This document shows, in pieces, positions 1 through 7,511 of a stretch of 18,302 nt of DNA (its first letter is position 1; each line of letters opens with the position of its first letter). Under the pieces are notes generated by a model. It had not been told where the DNA came from. It was given only the letters and a program-made list of their open reading frames with translations, and searched no databases. The stretch covers positions 1 through 18,302 of the forward strand of contig JALEIO010000074.1 of NCBI GenBank assembly GCA_022769845.1, in the 5' to 3' direction. The translations under genes were made by a program, and so were the position numbers. The DNA comes from Oscillospiraceae bacterium. Its GTDB lineage: Bacteria; Bacillota; Clostridia; UMGS1810.

Positions 1-1026
1 AATTTCACGAAGAGCTTCTGCCCATCGCGAGGTGGAATCTGCCATAATCGCAACGTTATATCCCATATCGCGATAATATTCCGCAAGAGTAACGCCTGTG
101 TAAATGCACGCTTCACGCGCCGCAACAGGCATATTTGACGTATTTGCGATAAGGATTGTTCTGTTCATAAGAGATTTGCCTGTTCTCGGGTCGATAAGCG
201 CGGTAAAATCCTCCAGAACCTGCGTCATTTCGTTTCCGCGCTCGCCGCAGCCGATATAAACAATAATGTCAGCATCGCACCATTTTGCAAGCTGATGCTG
301 CGTCATAGTTTTGCCTGTGCCGAAACCACCGGGAATTGCCGCCGCGCCGCCTTTTGCAATGGGAAAAAGCGCGTCAATAACTCTTTGACCGGTAATAAGC
401 GGCTCGGTAGGGGTTTTTCGCACTGTGTACGGGCGCGCCTTCCTGATAGGCCATTTCTGGCACAGAGTAATGTCGTGCTCGGTGCCTGATTTATCCTTTA
501 ATTTTATAATGGTATCGTTTATGGTATAGTCGCCGTCCTTTGCGGCAAACACAACCTCTCCTTCAAGCGTTGGAGGAACCATAATTTTGTGAACGATTGA
601 TTCTGTTTCATCTGTTTCGGCAACAATGTCTCCGCCCTTTAAAACATCGCCTGTTTTAGCCGTTATGCGAACATTCCACTTTTTTTCGGTATCAAGCGAT
701 GATACATCCATACCACGCTCGATAAACGCGCCGCTTTTTTGTTCCATAACAAGAAGCGGACGCTGAATTCCGTCAAAAATAGACCCGATAAGACCCGGAC
801 CCAAAAGCGCGCTCATTGCGCTTTTAAGTCCCACAACCTCTTCGCCTGCCGCAACCGAGGTGGTTTCTTCGTAAACCTGCACAATTGCGCGGTCGCTTTC
901 AAGGCCGATAACCTCGCCGATAAGCTTATCCTTGCCGACTTTTACCATTTCCATCATTTTAAGCTCGTCTGTGCCTTTTACGGCAACAACAGGGCCGTTA
1001 ATTCCGTATATATATCCGTTTTTCAC
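1..1026 (-). CDS. atpA: V/A-type ATP synthase catalytic subunit A, partial (C-terminal end outside window)
   Basis: Catalytic subunit of the cytoplasmic V1/A1 head, which binds and hydrolyses (or makes) ATP. The 342 visible codons hold the N-terminal beta-barrel (it opens NGYIYGINGPVVAVKG), the bulge region typical of A subunits (about residues 110-200), and the nucleotide-binding core. The Walker A motif GGFGTGKT is at 233-240 and the catalytic-glutamate motif GERGNEM at 260-266 (Glu262). The visible part ends in DSTSRWAEALREI, so roughly the last 250 residues of a typical A subunit of about 590 are missing. The start is GTG at 1026: an in-frame TAA lies two codons upstream (1030-1032), so no longer form is possible, and GGGCAGGTG provides the ribosome binding site. 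It begins 15 bases after the stop of subunit E. Subunits B and D normally follow; that is expectation, not seen here. Confidence 0.97.
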   Translation of the reverse strand, partial: MKNGYIYGINGPVVAVKGTDELKMMEMVKVGKDKLIGEVIGLESDRAIVQVYEETTSVAAGEEVVGLKSAMSALLGPGLIGSIFDGIQRPLLVMEQKSGAFIERGMDVSSLDTEKKWNVRITAKTGDVLKGGDIVAETDETESIVHKIMVPPTLEGEVVFAAKDGDYTINDTIIKLKDKSGTEHDITLCQKWPIRKARPYTVRKTPTEPLITGQRVIDALFPIAKGGAAAIPGGFGTGKTMTQHQLAKWCDADIIVYIGCGERGNEMTQVLEDFTALIDPRTGKSLMNRTILIANTSNMPVAAREACIYTGVTLAEYYRDMGYNVAIMADSTSRWAEALREI

Positions 1027-1041
1027 TTTTTAACACCTGCC

Positions 1042-1635
1042 CTACATTACATCTATTGAAAAACCGCTGTTTTCAAGGAAGGTTTCCTTTAAATTTTCAA
1101 TGCTTGCCTGAATTGACATATTGCAGGCAACAGCACACATTTTTGCAGACACGATAACGCCGCCGACTAAACCGTCCTTAAAATTTACCTCGGCATTGTA
1201 ATTTTTTGCAAATTCTTCACCGATTTCTTTGTCCGACGTATCAAAGGTAAGCAAAAGATTATCTTTTCCAACCGTTTCAATGCCTTTTAAAATGCATTGT
1301 TCAAGATAATTTTTATATTCGTTGCTCTTTTTAAATTCTGAAATTTTATCGTTTAAAGCGTCGAAAAGCTTGCCGATAAGCATTTCGCGGTGTGAAAATA
1401 TCTTTTTCTTGCACTCGGTTACTTCTTTTGAAACGCTTCGGTGATTTTCAGTGCTTATTTTAACCTGATTTTCTTTAAGCATTTTTGAAAACTTTTCTTC
1501 ACATTCCGCTGTGTAAGCTGCAAGTGTTGCTTTTTTTTCACTTTCGCATTTTTCCATAATTTTATCCCGCGCCTTTGCCGCCTGGGTTAAGGTGAGATTT
1601 GTAAAGGTTTCGATTTTTACGTCAAAATCCGACAT
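1042..1635 (-). CDS. atpE: V/A-type ATP synthase subunit E (peripheral stalk)
   Basis: A 197-residue peripheral-stalk subunit that, with the small G/H-type subunit, forms the coiled-coil stator linking head and membrane sector. The first ~100 residues are highly charged and heptad-like (many Lys/Glu), as expected for the long helix. The C-terminal half (about 105-197) is the mixed alpha/beta head-binding domain, with the motif DGLVGGVIV near residue 155, characteristic of the family. The ATG start has AGGAGG about ten bases upstream, formed partly by the stop codon of subunit F (TAGGAGG). It lies between F and A, 14-15 bases from each, which suggests tight co-transcription. The family call rests on the conserved C-terminal motif, length and position; the N-terminal half is too low in complexity to help. 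Confidence 0.93.
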   Translation of the reverse strand: MSDFDVKIETFTNLTLTQAAKARDKIMEKCESEKKATLAAYTAECEEKFSKMLKENQVKISTENHRSVSKEVTECKKKIFSHREMLIGKLFDALNDKISEFKKSNEYKNYLEQCILKGIETVGKDNLLLTFDTSDKEIGEEFAKNYNAEVNFKDGLVGGVIVSAKMCAVACNMSIQASIENLKETFLENSGFSIDVM

Positions 1636-1649
1636 ATTTGTTCAGCCTC

Positions 1650-1958
1650 CTAAAGCTTTAGGCCAATTGCCTCGCTGACATAGTTTGTAATAAAATCTTT
1701 TCCGCGCCCTGTGCCGTGACGGTCGGGAATTTCAACAATGAGCGGCTTGTAATGCTCAAGCTTAACTTCTTTTATAAAATCGGGAAAGCTTTTTGCAAGC
1801 TTTTCGGTAATAAGAAGTATTGCAATTTCCTCATCGTTTACGGCATAGTCGAGCGCCTTTTTGATTTCGTCCTCCGTATGCGCAACAACTCCGTCAATGC
1901 CCGCAAGCCTAAGCCCTGTCGCGGTATCGACATTGTCGCTGATTAAGTACATTTTCAT
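1650..1958 (-). CDS. atpF: V/A-type ATP synthase subunit F (central stalk)
   Basis: A 102-residue subunit of the central rotor stalk that binds subunit D and modulates rotation. It shows the Rossmann-like F-subunit pattern: MYLISDNVDTATGLRLAGI at the N terminus, the alternating segment DEEIAILLITEKLA around residues 42-55, and the family's PLIVEIPD near residue 72. Length is normal for the family (about 100). The ATG start follows GAGG at about eight bases. The gene lies between K and E with short gaps (12 and 14 bases). In this organism F precedes E, whereas many operons place E first and F just before A. Confidence 0.95.
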   Translation of the reverse strand: MKMYLISDNVDTATGLRLAGIDGVVAHTEDEIKKALDYAVNDEEIAILLITEKLAKSFPDFIKEVKLEHYKPLIVEIPDRHGTGRGKDFITNYVSEAIGLKL

Positions 1959-1970
1959 ATTTTTCGCCTC

Positions 1971-2378
1971 TTAAAATTTGCTTAAGATTGTGAAGGAAAC
2001 CAAAAGTCCGTACAATGCGATACCTTCTGCCAGCGCAACAAAGATAAGCGCTTTACCCATAACTTTAGGGTCTTCGCTGATAGCTCCGAGAGCCGCACTT
2101 GAAGCCGAAGCAACCGCAATACCTGCACCGATTGTAGCCATACCTGTAACAAGCGCCGCAGCTATATACGCAAGCCCTGCGGTGTTTGAAGCGTCAGCAG
2201 GCGCCGCACTTGCCGAAGCAAATATGCAGATTGTTGAAACAATAAGAATTGTAAAGAACGAGAAAATGTTTGATAAAAGTGCGATTTTACCGCATTTTCT
2301 GCTTTTTTCACTCTTAAAGTAAATACCGAAAGGAACCAAAATGCTCATTGCCAATAAAATACTGATTAAAGTAGTCAT
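1971..2378 (-). CDS. atpK: V/A-type ATP synthase proteolipid subunit K (rotor ring)
   Basis: The membrane proteolipid that builds the ion-carrying c/K ring. It has 135 residues and four predicted membrane helices (about 3-20, 34-57, 66-97, 106-132). The second hairpin is a canonical proteolipid hairpin with the loop AISEDPKVMGKA and the ion-binding carboxylate in ALAEGIALYGLL (Glu118). The first hairpin is hydrophobic but lacks any acidic residue in the membrane, so each four-helix unit appears to carry one ion-binding site. Segment 45-65 is rich in Ala/Ser and could resemble a signal peptide, but membrane insertion is the simpler reading. No glutamine that would clearly build a sodium site is visible around Glu118, so the coupling ion is left open. 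ATG start with GGAGG nine bases upstream; 19 bases after subunit I. Confidence 0.96.
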   Translation of the reverse strand: MTTLISILLAMSILVPFGIYFKSEKSRKCGKIALLSNIFSFFTILIVSTICIFASASAAPADASNTAGLAYIAAALVTGMATIGAGIAVASASSAALGAISEDPKVMGKALIFVALAEGIALYGLLVSFTILSKF

Positions 2379-2397
2379 AATTTTTTACCTCCAAAAT

Positions 2398-4305
2398 TTA
2401 CGCGTTATTTTTTTCTATACTTCTGAATTCACGTCCGTTGCCCTCAAAAAATCTGCTGAAGATTTCGTAGAACTCCAAACGAAGAACCTGAATACCAACG
2501 ATAAGGCCTTCAAGACCCATAACGAGCATATTGCCCAAAATTACCACAACCATACTTGCGCCGCCCGACGCCATTTTTGAAAATACAAATACAACGCCCA
2601 TCATTCCGACGTGGTTTAATGCAAACGCACCCACTCTGACAAACGAAACGGTATTGGTGACAAAGCTTAATATTATTTCAAACAGCTCGAAGAAGTTTTC
2701 CAATATAAACTCGCCCTTCGTGCCTGTAAGATACGGTCGTTTTTTGCTTAAAAACCTTGTGAGCGGTTCTTTTGCAAACACCATTATAAGCGGAATTACA
2801 AGAAATATTGTGTTGTAAACGATTGTAAATGCGTTTATGCCCTTTACAAACAAAAGCAAAATGCCGATTATAACAGCCCAGTAGAAAACAAGCCCCGCAA
2901 GTCCGTTCTGTTCAAAGAACACCTTGCCGTATTTCTTGGTTTTTATGCCGTTTGCAATATTGTAAAGCATTGCGATTGTGATAATTACGCATCCGAGCCC
3001 TATTGTAGCAAGAAGAACGGGCATAATGTTTTCCATCGGGTGAACCGTAAACGGCAGATTTATAACATCTTCGTAGCCGAATACGCTGCCGAATATAAAG
3101 CCGAACACCATTGAGCTTACGCCTGCAAGCGAAATTATGGCTGCAAGGTCGATTTTTTTAAACTTGTAAATCAAAAATCCGCCTAATGCAAGTATTGCTC
3201 CCTGACCCAAATCGCCGAACATTATGCCGAACATAAGTATATAGGATAATGCAACAAGCGGCGTCGGGTCGATTTCGTTATAGGAAGGAAGCCCATACAT
3301 TTTAACGAAAAATTCAAACGGCTTAAACAGCGCGTTGTTCTTTAAAAGCGTCGGCGGCGTAATGTAGTTTGAAACGTCTTTTGCCTCCTCGATTACCAGA
3401 GAAATATCCTTGTGCCGCTTTACTTTTTCGTCAATGGCGGCAATGGTTTTTTTGTTTGCCCAGCCGATTATATAGAACGAATTTTTTGCAAATGCGCCGT
3501 ATTTTCGGTATTTGTATATTGTTTCTTTTTCGGATAAAAGCTTGTATATTCCGAAAATATCCGCTTTGTTTTTTTCGTAAATATCGTTGAGCGATTTTTC
3601 CGCATTTTCAATTTTCGACATCACAACGTCGTTTTCCATTTCAAGCTTGAAAATTGCGTCCTTCGGTGTGCCGCTTGCTTCGTTTGATATAATTGTCCGC
3701 TCAAAATAAAGAGACGAAAAAATTCTGTCTACCTTTTCTGCAAGCGTTCGGGGGGTAAAATAAACTCCCCATACATAGTCCTTGTTTTCACTGCCTTTAA
3801 AGAAAAATGCCTCAAGCTCCTGCAAATATTCTTCAAGCTTTGCGTAGCTTGCCTTGGGAAGTTTGCCGAAGCGCACCGCCGTAAATTTGAAGCTTAAAAT
3901 GTCCTCAAGGTTTACATTAATTTCCAAAAGAGGCTTAAGCTGTTCTATAATCTCATCGTTATGCGCCTTTTTTTCGCGAAGTTCATTTATTTCATCACTC
4001 AAGGCGCGCTTTTCGGTTTTGATTTTTTTAATCAGAGCCTCGGTACTGTCAATGTTGTATGACAGTGTATTCTCGTTGGAAAAATCTTCGCAAAGGTTGT
4101 GAGTTGCTATGATATTCCTTAATTTTTCCAAATTTCCGATATAGGGATTTTCGTCCTCAAACGGCTTTAAGGCTTTGTTGCCCTCCAAAACGTTAAGTGC
4201 GTTTTCAAGGTGAATATCCGAGCCTATAACAATGTCCGAAATTGCGTCGTCGTACTGCTCAACAGGCCCGACTATGCTTATTAAACTTAATTTTTCAATG
4301 CTCAA
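2398..4305 (-). CDS. atpI: V/A-type ATP synthase subunit I (membrane stator, a-subunit equivalent)
   Basis: The 635-residue stator subunit that holds the ion half-channels against the K ring and anchors the peripheral stalks. Residues 1-340 are the cytoplasmic arm, with coiled-coil stretches around 85-125 and 220-260. Residues 345-610 form the membrane domain, with about seven or eight hydrophobic segments beginning at the family motif MYGLPSYNEIDPTP and FGIMFGDLGQGA. The two expected buried arginines are visible: Arg557 in SFVRVGAFALN and Arg609 in QVLRLEFYE. The start is TTG at 4305, with a GTGGTG ribosome binding site about seven bases upstream; no better ATG lies nearby. It is separated from subunit C by an unusual 146-base structured gap, the only large gap in the operon. 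Confidence 0.96.
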   Translation of the reverse strand: MSIEKLSLISIVGPVEQYDDAISDIVIGSDIHLENALNVLEGNKALKPFEDENPYIGNLEKLRNIIATHNLCEDFSNENTLSYNIDSTEALIKKIKTEKRALSDEINELREKKAHNDEIIEQLKPLLEINVNLEDILSFKFTAVRFGKLPKASYAKLEEYLQELEAFFFKGSENKDYVWGVYFTPRTLAEKVDRIFSSLYFERTIISNEASGTPKDAIFKLEMENDVVMSKIENAEKSLNDIYEKNKADIFGIYKLLSEKETIYKYRKYGAFAKNSFYIIGWANKKTIAAIDEKVKRHKDISLVIEEAKDVSNYITPPTLLKNNALFKPFEFFVKMYGLPSYNEIDPTPLVALSYILMFGIMFGDLGQGAILALGGFLIYKFKKIDLAAIISLAGVSSMVFGFIFGSVFGYEDVINLPFTVHPMENIMPVLLATIGLGCVIITIAMLYNIANGIKTKKYGKVFFEQNGLAGLVFYWAVIIGILLLFVKGINAFTIVYNTIFLVIPLIMVFAKEPLTRFLSKKRPYLTGTKGEFILENFFELFEIILSFVTNTVSFVRVGAFALNHVGMMGVVFVFSKMASGGASMVVVILGNMLVMGLEGLIVGIQVLRLEFYEIFSRFFEGNGREFRSIEKNNA

Positions 4306-4337
4306 TTATAACACCACGCTTTAAAATATGTTTTATA

Positions 4338-4449
4338 GTTCAATAAGGGGCAAAGCCCCGTCATTCAACGATTTCAGTGGGAGATTGTACTCCCAATGAA
4401 AAAATTAAGTGGAATCCGCCGCCTGTAGAGGCGGGGGACATCTTAATTT
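4338..4449. repeat. Block of three back-to-back hairpins between subunits C and I
   Basis: The 146-base gap between the C and I genes is almost filled by three inverted repeats. The first (4338-4369) pairs GGGGC with GCCCC over a 3-base loop and has imperfect 7-base outer arms. The second (4373-4400) pairs TGGGAG with CTCCCA over 6 bases and has outer arms TTCA/TGAA. The third (4402-4449) has outer arms AAATTAAG/CTTAATTT and an inner 10-base stem with one G:G mismatch around the loop GTAG. Spacers are only 3 and 1 bases. No stem is followed by a T run, so they are not ordinary terminators. They could be an inserted repetitive palindromic element, or mRNA structures that stabilise or separate the two halves of the operon message. 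The pairing is seen; any function is inference. Confidence 0.7.
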
Positions 4450-4451
4450 AG

Positions 4452-5477
4452 TTATAATACAAGAAATTTTCTTGTTTCGTCCTCGGTAAGCGAGTATCTT
4501 ATGCTCTCGATTATCGAAATTATGTTGCCTGCCTCAATGCGCTTAAGCTGCAAATAGCACAAAATTGCGGTTGCGCTGTATGGGTAATTTGATTTGAGCT
4601 TTTTGTAGAAGCTCTTTAAGTAAACGCGGATTTCGTGCTCAAAATCGCCGCTTGCAAAAACTTTTCCGTAGCAAGTGTCTTTTACAAGAGTGCAAAACTC
4701 CTCTTTTTTTGCATTGACCAAGCTTGCAACGGTTTTTTTGCCTATTTTGTAATAGAAGGGGATAATGTAGCTGAAAATTGTATCGTTGTCTGTGTCAAAA
4801 TTCATTTTGCACCGATATATCCACTTCAAATTCAAAAGGTCTACGTTTGTGCCGAAATATTTTAAGAAAATTTCTTTTTCGGTTTTGTCCGAAATATGTT
4901 TTACCGACTTTGACACAAGATTGTAAAAAAACACGTCCAGCGTCATTTCAAAGGTAAAAACGTCGCTTTTTTGCTTTGCCTTTAACATAGACGATAAAAC
5001 CTTAAAGCATTTTATGCCCGACAGATAGTCGGTAAGCTCTCTTATGCTCTGCGAATTGTAGGCCTCGTTTAAGTCAAAATGCAAGTGCTTTTTTAAAAAT
5101 TCGTCCGAGTTTTCAGTATGCTTATCCTGCTCGCCTGCGTTAATCGCGCGGGCAACACGCTTTAAAAGCCCAAGCTCAAACTGCATAAAATATATGCTCA
5201 AAAATTTTTTTGTGGAGGCGTCGGCAAAGTTGTAAAGCTTTTTAAATTCCAAAATCATCTGTGTGCCGAGACGCTTTTCCAAATCGCCCCTGTGGGTTTC
5301 CTTGTCATTTATTCCGGCAAGCATCAGGTTTAACGACTCAAACTCTTTTAAATAGTTAGCGGCAGATGATACCGATGACATTTTTAAAAGCCTGTCGTAA
5401 TCGCTTAATTCAAGCATTTTGCCTTGCATTGACCTGATTTTTGTGCCCATTGCAGCGTGCTTAATCATAGTTCCCAT
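4452..5477 (-). CDS. atpC: V/A-type ATP synthase subunit C (socket between ring and central stalk)
   Basis: A 341-residue subunit (homologue of eukaryotic d) that sits on the K ring and connects it to the central stalk. The N-terminal segment contains the family-like KIRSMQGKMLELSDYDRLL (about residues 13-31), and the body is helical with few distinctive motifs, normal for this family. The end, RIEAGNIISIIESIRYSLTEDETRKFLVL, resembles the conserved 'E..NI..I......G......I...LV' closing motif of C subunits. The length is close to the family norm (about 330-350). ATG at 5477 has GCAGGTG about ten bases upstream, overlapping the stop of the preceding small subunit. A second ATG nine codons in is possible. 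The triple-hairpin block starts three bases after its stop codon. Confidence 0.9.
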   Translation of the reverse strand: MGTMIKHAAMGTKIRSMQGKMLELSDYDRLLKMSSVSSAANYLKEFESLNLMLAGINDKETHRGDLEKRLGTQMILEFKKLYNFADASTKKFLSIYFMQFELGLLKRVARAINAGEQDKHTENSDEFLKKHLHFDLNEAYNSQSIRELTDYLSGIKCFKVLSSMLKAKQKSDVFTFEMTLDVFFYNLVSKSVKHISDKTEKEIFLKYFGTNVDLLNLKWIYRCKMNFDTDNDTIFSYIIPFYYKIGKKTVASLVNAKKEEFCTLVKDTCYGKVFASGDFEHEIRVYLKSFYKKLKSNYPYSATAILCYLQLKRIEAGNIISIIESIRYSLTEDETRKFLVL

Positions 5478-5482
5478 TTACC

Positions 5483-5800
5483 TTACACCTGCCCCGAAAC
5501 GTTTTTGAATAATGTGTCAAGCCATTTTGAAAAGTTTTGGTCATACATTTCATCAAGCTTTTTTTTCGCTTCTTCGGCACCTTCGTCTGCTTTTTTTATA
5601 AGCCTTTGCGCCTTGTCCTCCTCGCCCTTTTTAAAGTCGGCGATTTTTTGTTCATACTCGGCTTTTTTTGCCGAATATATTTTTTCCTTTTCGGCGCATA
5701 TATCGTCTGCAAGGCTTTCCTGTGCCTTTGTTGCAGGCGCTATAATTTCCTGCGCCTTTTTTTCGATGGCAATTATTGCACCTATTGCGTTATACGCCAT
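5483..5800 (-). CDS. Small coiled-coil V-ATPase stalk subunit (G/H type)
   Basis: A 105-residue, highly charged protein, rich in Glu, Lys and Ala across about residues 10-95, as expected for one long helix. Its start, AIGAIIAIEKKAQEII, resembles the opening of archaeal AhaH and bacterial G-type stalk subunits that pair with subunit E in the peripheral stator. It is the first ATPase gene, with the best ribosome binding site of the cluster (GAAGGTGAG, six bases before ATG), and the subunit C gene begins five bases after its stop. Function is inferred from composition, size and position, because coiled coils give weak sequence evidence. The gap to the preceding UPF0210 gene is 33 bases with no visible promoter, so the ATPase operon may be read from further upstream. 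Confidence 0.8.
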   Translation of the reverse strand: MAYNAIGAIIAIEKKAQEIIAPATKAQESLADDICAEKEKIYSAKKAEYEQKIADFKKGEEDKAQRLIKKADEGAEEAKKKLDEMYDQNFSKWLDTLFKNVSGQV

Positions 5801-5833
5801 ATTCTCACCTTCTTATGAAAACAAAAATATATT

Positions 5834-7192
5834 TTAATTCCTCAAGCTGTGTATCGGAGCGGGAATTCTGCCGCCCCTTGCGATAAACGCCGAAGAATCA
5901 AGATTGCTTACCTTCATAACCGGACCGGTTCCTAAAAGTCCGCCGAATTCCACAATGTCGCCCACCTTTTTGCCGGGAGCGGGAATAACTCTTACCGCAG
6001 TGGTCTTATTATTTATCATACCAATCGCCGCTTCGTCCGCTATGATTGCTGAAATTGTGGACGCGCTTGTGTCGCCGGGAATAACAATCATATCAAGCCC
6101 GACCGAGCAAACGCAGGTCATAGCCTCCAGCTTTTCAATGGACAGCGCTCCCGATTTTGCTGCTTCAATCATTCCTGCGTCCTCGCTTACCGGGATAAAC
6201 GCACCCGATAAACCGCCGACGTTGGAGGCTGCGAAAATGCCTCCTTTTTTAACTGCGTCGTTAAGAAGCGCGAGCGCCGCGGTAGTGCCATGCGCACCGC
6301 ATTTTTCAAGACCCATTTCCTCCAAAATATATGCTACGCTGTCGCCCACAGCCGGTGTGGGAGCAAGCGATAAATCCACTATTCCGTAAGGCACGTTAAG
6401 ACGTTTTGACGCTTCCTTTGCAACAAGATTTCCCATTCTTGTAATTTTAAAGGCTGTTTTCTTGACTGTTTCGGAAACCGTCTGAAAATCGCATCCCTTA
6501 ACCTTTTCAAGTGCGCATTTTACAACGCCGGGACCGCTTACGCCAACGTTTATAACGCACTCCGCTTCGCCTACGCCGTGAAACGCGCCTGCCATAAACG
6601 GATTATCCTCTACCGCATTTGCAAAAACAACAAGCTTTGCACAGCCAAATCCATCGGTGTTTTTTGTCATTTCGGCAGTTTGCTTTATGATTTCGCCCAT
6701 CTTTTTAACGGCGTCCATATTAATTCCTGCCTTTGTAGAGCCAACATTTACCGACGAGCAAACAAGGTTTGTTTCGGAAAGCGCTTGGGGAATAGCGTCA
6801 ATAAGCGCAGTATCTCCAACTGTAAAGCCTTTGTGCACAAGCGCCGAAAAACCGCCGATAAAGTTAACCCCAACGGTGTTTGCCGCTTTGTCCAGAGTTT
6901 TTGCAATTTTCACAAAATCGTCCGAGGTTTTCCCCTGCCCGATAAGCGATATCGGCGTTACCGAAATGCGCTTGTTGATTATCGGTATTCCGTATTCAGC
7001 CTCAATCTGCTCGCCTACTTTTACAAGGTTTTCGGCTTTTTTGGTTACCTTGTCATACACCTTTGTCAAAAGGCTGTCAATGCTTTCGGATGTGCAGTCG
7101 AGAAGCGAAATTCCCATTGTGATTGTGCGTATGTCAAGGTTTTCTTTTTCAATCATATTTATAGTTTCAAGAATTTCTGTTTGATTAATCAT
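5834..7192 (-). CDS. UPF0210 (DUF711, 'PFL family') protein
   Basis: A 452-residue protein of the UPF0210/DUF711 family, which has a pyruvate-formate-lyase-like barrel fold but no established reaction. Family marks include ENLDIRTITMGISLLDC (residues 17-33), the glycine-rich GVSGPGVVKCALE, APTPAVGDSV, and the ending IARGGRIPAPIHSLRN. Length matches the family (about 450), so it appears intact. ATG at 7192 follows GAAAGGGC. It sits 27 bases after a small ACT-domain gene; this ACT plus UPF0210 pair is a recurrent arrangement in Firmicutes, which suggests that the ACT protein acts with it, perhaps sensing a small ligand. The assignment to the family is secure; any biochemical role would be a guess. 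Confidence 0.95.
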   Translation of the reverse strand: MINQTEILETINMIEKENLDIRTITMGISLLDCTSESIDSLLTKVYDKVTKKAENLVKVGEQIEAEYGIPIINKRISVTPISLIGQGKTSDDFVKIAKTLDKAANTVGVNFIGGFSALVHKGFTVGDTALIDAIPQALSETNLVCSSVNVGSTKAGINMDAVKKMGEIIKQTAEMTKNTDGFGCAKLVVFANAVEDNPFMAGAFHGVGEAECVINVGVSGPGVVKCALEKVKGCDFQTVSETVKKTAFKITRMGNLVAKEASKRLNVPYGIVDLSLAPTPAVGDSVAYILEEMGLEKCGAHGTTAALALLNDAVKKGGIFAASNVGGLSGAFIPVSEDAGMIEAAKSGALSIEKLEAMTCVCSVGLDMIVIPGDTSASTISAIIADEAAIGMINNKTTAVRVIPAPGKKVGDIVEFGGLLGTGPVMKVSNLDSSAFIARGGRIPAPIHSLRN

Positions 7193-7219
7193 ATCAAAGC
7201 CCTTTCGTTTTTTGCAAAA

Positions 7220-7489
7220 TTAAATTCTGTGCATCGAGTTAAAAATATCCTCGTGCTGAATATTTATCACAACGCCAAGCTTTTCGCCCTCTTTTGCAAG
7301 GCGGTCGGAAAGATTTGCAAAGCTTCCCGGCATATCCTTTAAGCTTACCGACATAATCATTGTAAAAATGTCGTTCATAATTGTCTGTGAAATGTCGAGA
7401 ATGTTAACGTTGAGCTCGGATAAAACCGTTGTAACGCCGCAGATTATGCCTACTCGGTCTTTTCCCACTACCGTAATAATTGCGTTCAT
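7220..7489 (-). CDS. Small ACT-domain protein (UPF0237)
   Basis: An 89-residue protein consisting of a single ACT domain, the ligand-binding fold of amino-acid-responsive regulators. It opens MNAIITVVGKDRVGIICGVTTVLSELNVNILDISQTIM, with the beta strand, the 'DRVGI' turn and the 'NVNILDISQ' motif typical of GcvR-like ACT domains. The remainder has the second strand pair (FTMIMSVSL) and a helix. There is no catalytic or DNA-binding domain, so it probably works as a dimeric sensor for a partner protein. ATG at 7489 has CGGAGGA seven bases upstream. It lies between rlmB (22-base gap) and UPF0210 (27-base gap) and is probably co-transcribed with both. The ligand cannot be read from the sequence. 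Confidence 0.94.
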   Translation of the reverse strand: MNAIITVVGKDRVGIICGVTTVLSELNVNILDISQTIMNDIFTMIMSVSLKDMPGSFANLSDRLAKEGEKLGVVINIQHEDIFNSMHRI

Positions 7490-7511
7490 AAAAAGTCCTC
7501 CGTTTTTTTAA

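Noticed and set aside
6578..7342. Plus-strand open frame of 254 codons opposite the UPF0210 and ACT genes.
   Set aside because: It is antisense to two well-conserved genes and its composition (Cys, His, Arg, Phe rich) is typical of a shadow frame.
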